Origin: Enoplolaimus lenunculus
Taxonomy: Eukaryota; Nematoda; Enoplea; Enoplida; Thoracostomopsidae
Direction of reading: 5' to 3'
Assembly: GCA_030248215.1 (NCBI GenBank)
Contig: JASANG010000795.1
Coordinates: 1-64,000 of the forward strand
Length of the DNA: 64,000 nt
Shown: positions 56,978 through 64,000 of the stretch, one piece after another
Position numbering within the stretch: position 1 is the first letter of the stretch
Layout of the letters: the number at the start of each line of letters is the position of its first letter
Program-made: the position numbers and the translations under genes
The notes under the pieces: model-generated
Told to the model about the DNA's origin: nothing
Seen by the model: the letters and a program-made list of their open reading frames with translations, nothing else
The model's database searches: none

Positions 56978-57360
56978 GAGGGTGCGACCGGATATTAGCT
57001 TACCGGATCCCCGAATTAGACACCGATATTGAATTTCTTAACGTAACAGGAACCAAATAAATACATGACGTATATATGTTAAAACAATTTAATTTTTCAC
57101 TGTATTTTTTATTGTATTCAAGGTTTTCGTCTGTTATAAAGTTCATAATTGTTGCTGATAAACTAAAACTATTGAATGCATAAATCAGAAATGTAATCGC
57201 AGCAAAATGTTAAACATGCTCACTTGTAAAAAGCAGTTTTATGATATTCAGTACCACAGCCGTATATATCCGGTGTCCGGTAAGTTTATACCGGACACTG
57301 GAACCGGAAATCAGTTTTTGCCGGATATTAAACCGGAACCGGATATCCGCTCGCACCCTG
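56978..57360. mobile_element. hAT-like MITE (family A4), 8-bp duplication
   Basis: Begins GAGGGTGCGACCGG and ends CCGCTCGCACCCTG. Flanks TACGTACC and TACGTACG match at 7 of 8. Subterminal CCGGAACCGGA units, 383 bp. Confidence 0.75.
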
Positions 57361-57707
57361 TACGTACGGGCGTGCTACCTGAAGTTGTCTAAATTTTACC
57401 GGAGCCGGAACTCTAGCCAGTTGCACGAAGTGTTACGTGTGCTACTTTCAACACTAATCTACAATAATTATATATACAGGAGTTTCATCTCCATTGTACC
57501 GTGGTGCCTGCCTTAAAAGACCCGGGAAATATTACAATTAATGATGAAAAAGTAGCTGAACAAAATTTTAACCTTTGTCAGAGTTCGCATTATGCAAACG
57601 AATTGCATTTACAAAAACTTAAGAATCATCAGGCTACAAAATGCATACCAGACTCAAGAAATTGACAAAACCCATTTTTTTTTGCTACAGTCTTGCGTCT
57701 TCGCCCA

Positions 57708-57916
57708 TATTCTCAAATGCGTATAGTACATATCATCAGTCAGCGATAGGTTTTCAAAATGACGTACAACTGCAACTGCATATCAGAAAATTGGTGCAAA
57801 ATTAGGAAAAATTAAACGCAAACAATGTGCTGAATTTCGAACCTCAACGTGGGTATGTTCCAAAGTTACAGGACCTATCACCAACTGGCGATAGGTGCTA
57901 TACACATTTGAGAATA
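57708..57916. repeat. Family F inverted repeat
   Basis: Left TATTCTCAAATGCGTATAG and right CTATACACATTTGAGAATA are inverted, each continuing into a GCGATAGG block. Compare the direct pair at 10101-10342. Confidence 0.5.
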
Positions 57917-58924
57917 CGGGCTCTTTATCACAGCGGTTATATGATCTACATATCCTGCGAAGGAGATATGACTAAAACGACACAATTAATTCTTAATTGT
58001 AGATGCTTGCTAAAAACTCAAACCATAATCGAACCATTACCTTTGATATTACAGCTAAGTAACAAATATATGCCATTCAATAGTACATTGAATATTTTGC
58101 GGTACAAACTGCAGGGTTCCAACCAAGACAAAATTCTGATTAAATCTCAAGTTTATTTTCTTACTAGGGCTGTAATTAAACTTGCAATGGCAACTTATTT
58201 GATTACTATTCTTTTGAACTGTAATAACATTATTTCATTAACTTACACTGTTTATGATGCTATGGTTGTAGTATTATTGAGACACAGTTTACACTACTAG
58301 ATAGATACGTACGCATTTAGAGTATAACATATTATTCACCTGCGCTAAAAAGATGCAATTCACTTTTGAACCTTAGTATTTTTTTAAAACAAGACCGAAA
58401 ATAACAATTTTTACAAAACTTGCGAATGGCGAAAAATAACACGTAGTCGGAAACGCTCGCATGCCGGCATCGAAATAACGCTCGACTGAAATTATCGAAG
58501 CAGTAAATTTTGTTTGGTGTTTCAGCCGGAATCAGATTTCCGCAGGAACCCTGTAACACAAGCAAACACAGTAGCGGATGAATTTCGACATGTACAGCTA
58601 TTCGAGAGAAATACACGGCAAACAACCATTGACTATCATAATACAAAACAAAACCACTCAAATTACAAAAAATGTGCACTGCAGGCTGGTTCAACAAGAA
58701 ATGTGCACTGCAGGCTGGTTCAACAAGAAATAAGTACATGCGTGAAGTGTTCATTTCGCTAGCTCCATTCGATTTGTGAGAAGGTTTAATAATCCCTTTA
58801 CAAACGCTATTTCAGTGAGTCAAACATGTGTGCTGTCTACAAAATTTTTTGGAGTGTTTTCAGCAAATCGTGATTCTCGACTTCAAAAACCTGGATGCAC
58901 AAATTTACGATCTCAAACATAGGC

Positions 58925-59319
58925 CAGGGGTGCAACCAGAATTCGGGTTCCGGTAGGGAAATCCGGTATTTTTCACTATCCGGTTCCGGTAAGAAATCCG
59001 GCATTTTTTCACCGAAATTTTCCGGTATTTTCGGTAGTGAAAATTATTTCTCATTCAAAAATTTATGAAAAATTGGCATATTTTTCGAACTTATTTATCT
59101 AAAATTGTCCTAGCGTGTATTGCCAAAATTTTCAATTTGTGCCACACTCCATAATTTATCATATGTTTCCACCTACTGCACTTGTTTCAGGATTTTGGCA
59201 TTCTAAATGGGGTGTTTACTGCATTAAAAGCGATAAAATAGCGCTTAAAAATGAATTTTTCGGTAACAAATATTTTATATTTTCAGGTTCCGGTATTTTA
59301 TAATTCCGGTTGCACCTTG
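58925..59319. mobile_element. hAT-like MITE (family A1), perfect 8-bp duplication
   Basis: Begins CAGGGGTGCAACC and ends CCGGTTGCACCTTG, flanked by ACATAGGC on both sides (8 of 8). It is 395 bp and the best-preserved A1 copy in the window. Confidence 0.82.
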
Positions 59320-59640
59320 ACATAGGCAGTATAGGACATTCCCATCTTAAAAATACCAGACATTGCTCGACATTGGGGATTTGGCAGCTATTCGACTACC
59401 ATCGGTAGCGTAACTACAGTAGTTAGTAACACTTTCGATGCGCATGTGCCAACAAAAATAATTAGACGTGTCAGTTGCAAAAAGCATGCTGGAAATAAAG
59501 TAAAAACAGTACCTGCAAGACGAATACTACACAATGCCAAAAACCAACCGCAAATCTTCACGATGTATACATTTTCAGGCTGGCTCCGGCTCAAATGGTT
59601 GCGCCATGCTAGTATCCGATTATTTTTATCTCATATATAT

Positions 59641-59905
59641 CAGGGTACAACGGGAATACAATTTCCGGAACCGGAATTTGAAAAAATTACCGCAAACGGA
59701 ACCGGAAAATGAAAAATACATGCACCGCAAAATTTATTTGAATTTGTTAAAATACAGTTGGTGAAATAACCCTAGATGAGTGATAGGTATTCACTTTATC
59801 TGCTGTATTTTAGATTTTCATAATCAAACGGAAGCGCAATCTACCTTCGACGGTTTATTTTCGGCGATTGTCAAGGTTTATGTATACTAAACGAATGAAT
59901 AATGT
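59641..59905. repeat. A2 hAT-like MITE, truncated
   Basis: Begins CAGGGTACAACGGG and matches 25408-25791 in reverse orientation through GGCGATTGTCAAGG, then the match is lost. Confidence 0.6.
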
Positions 59906-61751
59906 CAAAAGTTGCCAAAACCGTATTATATATGAATATTGAAGGATTGAAGCAATATTTCCCTACACTTCCTTAAAAAATCTAAGATAGAATTTAATGT
60001 AAAAATTAGATGCAGTTAATACATTTTCCATTTCTTATATTCATTCCGATTTCGAAGCCTCTGTTTTCGGCTCTGCTTTTATCAGCCCTATACCGCTTCT
60101 GCGTTGGCCAATATGTGCTATAAAGTCAACTTGTGGCTCAGATCCATGCCAATAAATAGGTACACAGTTTTTTCATACATCATATATAACAATTTTGCAA
60201 AAAATAGCAAACGAATAAAGAAAAATCATCATGTAAACACAGCAGATACAAATCATTAGTTATGAAGACTAAAAAAACATACACACCAAAATCATGCAGA
60301 ACTGATCATTTTTATAACATATGATACACTTGTCTAGTCTACGACAGTCAATCTGTTCTTAGACTTCTTCGCAACTCCTGGTCGCGGTCTCTTCGCAACT
60401 CCTGGTCGTGGTTACCAACTGGATCGTCCAAATAACTAATTGGTGTTCAAGACAGATCAAACAACAGCGGCAGATTCAGATATTTTAAAAGGGGCCTTGA
60501 AGCATACAATAGTGGAAAACAGTTCGCCAGTGAAACGAGCAAGAAGCCGAATGCCATTTTAATGCCAAACCTTAGCACAAAATCTTGGTTTGATTATTGT
60601 CGGGAAGCTAAGCCGGGCGGGGTGGTACCCTTTTTGATTAGCCAGTGCCAAACAACCACCAGTATGTCTTTAAGGACATAGTTTTTAACTGCAACAATTG
60701 GCGTTCAGGACACGACATATATTTTAAATAAAGACATATATACGAAAAAGATATCGACAATAACGACAAATAATAGTTATATATTTGGTTGTAAGTTGAT
60801 AAGCACAATCAATCGAGCGTTAACAACAAGTAAGCGTACTCAACTTTAGCTGGCAATATCAAAAATACGTTGGCTCACTTTTCACTACATAGCAAAGCTA
60901 TGATTTAGCCTTCTCCGATGCACAAGAGACCTTGCACTAAAGAGTGATAGGCTGAATTTTTCACATTAAAAATTGAGTAATACCCAGTTGAAATAAATAT
61001 CAAAGGTAAGCGCTGCTAATAACGCACCAAGCCATACATATGCATGTAGAAAGAAAATGTAATGTCATACCCAAAAAGACTGACTGCAAATCGAAGTAGA
61101 TATTCGATTGCTTGGCAACATCTAATGGATGCGCACAGTAATTTTCGCCGGCGATTCAATGAACCCGCATATTTTGTCCGCTTCTACTACGGCAAACACG
61201 TTTGATTTCAAAGCCTACACCAAGGAGTCACTCATTTTAATGATTTAAATCAAAGTGTCAACCATACTGTTTCATAACACTAGTCAAACATATAGCAAAT
61301 TTCGATACATTATGAAGCTTTAAATATAGAAAATTAAACATTTTTATGATTGCAATACGCCATAGGCACATTATAGCCACATAGATATAACAAAATTGAA
61401 AATATGCATGCAAGTAACCATTGATGTAGGCATAACGCAGAGAAATACGACTACAAATCTGTAGTACCCCATAAACACTGCACAAATCCAAGCAATACAG
61501 AACAAAAATATACATTTGTTGAAAAAGCCATCGGTTGCTACAAAAAAATTGAACAGAATGTCGTATTCAGGTAAATGAGCATAATAGGACCGAACGTAAT
61601 CTGACTGGAGGATATCTATGCAAAATTGTAAATTAAATTATAAAAACATTTCAAAAGTTTTAATTTTACACATTAAAAATTTAAAAACAGACGTTTATCG
61701 TAGTAACTCTATATTAACTACATAGTTCCACAACGCAAGCTACCAGTCTAC

Positions 61752-61949
61752 CAGGGTTCAAACGAAATTTCTGTTCGGACCGGAATTCCTGCAAAAATAG
61801 CAAAACTTGATTATGAAATAGCTGAAAATTTACTTAAACCATTTGTGGCAATTTTCTAAAATGTCCAACAGTAAATCGGTGATGAAAATTATTCCAAATT
61901 CCGGTTAATGTTCCTGTTCCCGCAAAATTCAATTCCTGTTGGAACCCTG
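61752..61949. mobile_element. Short hAT-like MITE
   Basis: Begins CAGGGTTCAAACG and ends GTTGGAACCCTG. Flanks CAGTCTAC and TAGTTTAC match at 6 of 8. It is 198 bp. Confidence 0.55.
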
Positions 61950-62675
61950 TAGTTTACTACACTAACAACTACACAACCATATAATTTTTTCGCTACAATG
62001 GCTCTTTATACTGCACGAAGTCTCGTAAATAACCCTTTTGATGAAAAATGGATTATCAAAGGTACAGTTGGTGTTGGATACCTTAACTTCACCTTACTAG
62101 TCCAATCAAATACGTGATGCCGGATTCTAAAATCGGATAATGAATTTTTTCCCGGAAGGATTTTTTACCCGCCCGGCGCTTTATCCAGAAAAATGATAAT
62201 ATTTAACCGCGTGTATACCCACGCTAAAAAGATTTATCAACGACCCACCTTTTACCCGCGCCAGAAGTTAAACCGGTATTTTAAAGATTGCTGGTGATTC
62301 GTACTTTAATGAAGTTTTGAGTTAAAGCTCCAACGAATTTTAGACATATGAAAGCTTGCTAGAAACAACAAACTTCAAACAGAGGTAAGTAAAGCACATT
62401 TTTCTTTTTAAACCTCACTGACTAGCTTAGTTAATAGCGTATATTTTGGACCTTAACTCTTAAAAGTTTGGCGCGGGTGGAAACACCTGGATACAAATAT
62501 CCGGTTGAACCCCGATAAGTGAATATCCGGCTCCAACATAAAATTGATATTTGGGTACGCCAAAAATGCGAAATATGCTGTTGATCGGCAACACATTTCA
62601 CATTTTCGAAACCAGCCACATAAAATATTAAGAAACAAACAGTTACAGCAGACATGAAAATTTAAAGAAATTTTA

Positions 62676-62879
62676 GCAAATGGTTATAAATAAACCACAA
62701 CAATAATATATATAAACATTCAAGCGCAATAGAACTTTTCTATTTACGGTACAAATATTCCGGTGTAAAAAAATCTTAGTAAATTGGTTATAAATAAACC
62801 ACAACAATAATATATAAACATTCAAGCGCAATAGAACTTTTCTATTTACGGTACAAATATTCCGGTGTGAAAAATATAA
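62676..62879. repeat. Tandem duplication of about 102 bp
   Basis: Two near-identical units, each from GGTTATAAATAAACCAC to AATATTCCGGTGT. Few differences, so recent. Confidence 0.8.
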
Positions 62880-64000
62880 GAACTACTTTCTTATATACGA
62901 TGCGCAACAAAAGGAAAACACAACGACCAGTACAAACAAAAAATGTTCGAAACTACTTCTACAGCCAGCTGAGTAAGCTCCAAAACAAGCCTGCTCCCTG
63001 GTGCACAACACATGTTCTTTGCTGGCTGTTTTTTAAGCGAGCAGCGTCCCAGTACTTCAGAATAATTCAGAATTTTGGTAACCAAGCATCAGAAATTACA
63101 CTGTTTGGAAAATGTTTAACATAAACAAGGCTTATTTAACAATGAAAATTATAAATTGTCGTGTAATACTTCGACTATCGCTATAAAAAGTCACGTGCTC
63201 AACCATAGGCTAATTCTACTTAAATACCCGCAAGACAATACATTTAAAATCTACATACGTAAGCTAACAAGGCAAACTAATTAAACCTCAGTACAAGCCA
63301 CTACACTAACAACTACAAATATGTAGGCCAAACGGCGCGGACCAAAATTCAAAACAATTGACTACCACAATCCACAACTTTTTGCCACCGAAATGACTGC
63401 ATTCGGCACTGTAGTGTTGTTCTGAAACAGAAAAGAATGGTTTTTAGTCCGAAACGCGAAACAGTCAGAGTTATAAATGAATAAATTTTTATGATACAAG
63501 TTGTATCAAAATGGCGTCAATATTATAATCAAGCCTATACAATATGTCATTTTTCACAATGTCTTGTAATAAGGTAGCAAAGACAAGGTAGTAAAGACAA
63601 GGAGACGTTCCAATTATCTGATCGAATCAAATATATGTGGTTGGTCAAATGAATTATAGTCATGGAATACCACAGAAAACACTTAATGCACAACCTAACA
63701 GGGATAAAAGATCCATTATAAAAATTACTCCGAAATACATAGCATAGTGTTACAAAATTGTGGATGTGCCGATACGAAAATTTTTGCCGCTGCCGCTTTT
63801 TTGAAAATATGCTTATGCTGATTCCAATTTAAATATACGATACTTAAAGAACAGATAAGATACAACATTACATATGCAAAGACTTAAGCCCTAACAACCA
63901 TAAAAATTATAATTTTATGAGAACGGCTCACTGAAATTAATTTTTTCAAACACTACTGTAAGAAACAACAGTTTCCTTGATCAAACGTATGCCAACATGA

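Larger units (their letters stand above)
55826..58924. other. No gene; MITEs
   Basis: Holds A6 (56026-56336), A4 (56978-57360), family F (57708-57916) and a 29-bp tandem duplication at about 58670-58728 (unit with GTGCACTGCAGGCTGG). A 157-codon frame at 57827-58300 starts in the family F repeat and is not supported as a gene. Confidence 0.4.
59906..64000. other. No gene seen; small repeats
   Basis: Contents: a 24-bp tandem pair at about 60366-60415 (CTTCGCAACTCCTGGTCG), a short hAT-like MITE at 61752-61949, an A4-like scrap at about 62488-62540 and a tandem duplication at 62676-62879. No supported coding frame. Confidence 0.45.

Noticed and set aside
57827-58300. 157-codon plus-strand frame with hydrophobic stretches
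   Set aside because: Begins inside family F; no recognisable homology; hydrophobic look is expected from T-rich codons.
1-64000. Retrovirus-like, LTR or Polinton-type elements
   Set aside because: No reverse transcriptase, integrase, capsid or envelope-like frame and no long terminal direct repeats were recognised.

Overview
The window is AT-rich nuclear DNA from an animal. The gene set points there: a kinesin-2 subunit with ten introns, a rhodopsin-family GPCR, an exocyst subunit, a complex I assembly factor and a cytosolic tRNA-Gly. Nothing visible fixes the phylum. Most of the protein-coding genes are intronless and spaced kilobases apart, and the space between them is packed with short non-autonomous DNA transposons (MITEs). 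I saw no gene in 1-21042 apart from repeats and one uncertain coding-like patch near 20.5-20.8 kb.

Layout. 1-21 kb: repeats only. 21.04 kb: tRNA-Gly(GCC). 21.36-25.19 kb (+): single-exon peptide/amine-type GPCR of 1278 residues with very large third intracellular loop and C-tail. 28.1-30.5 kb (-): EXOC7 (Exo70), intronless, with one frame offset. 33.3-33.9 kb (-): NDUFAF2. 34.2-34.8 kb (-): ERG28-like membrane protein. 39.4-40.6 kb (-): unrecognised Ser/Thr/Met-rich protein with a C-terminal membrane segment. 41.2-42.3 kb (-): a long unexplained open frame overlapping the 3' end of KIF3B. 42.0-50.7 kb (-): KIF3B in 11 exons. 50.7-64 kb: repeats, including a nested stack at 52.2-55.8 kb.

The genes have general cellular roles (ciliary transport, exocytosis, mitochondrial assembly, sterol synthesis, signalling) and do not form a pathway. 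The most informative structure is in the repeats. At least a dozen elements share hAT-like ends (CAGGGTGCAACCGG) and are flanked by 8-bp target duplications that can be read directly, yet have different interiors. A second type, found twice, has piggyBac-like ends (TTAA target, CCCTTT terminus) and carries a tRNA-like unit with Pol III boxes A and B. A third type carries degenerate TTAGGC hexamers. Several elements are nested, and some sit within tens of bases of KIF3B splice sites. No retrovirus-like or capsid-bearing element was recognised.
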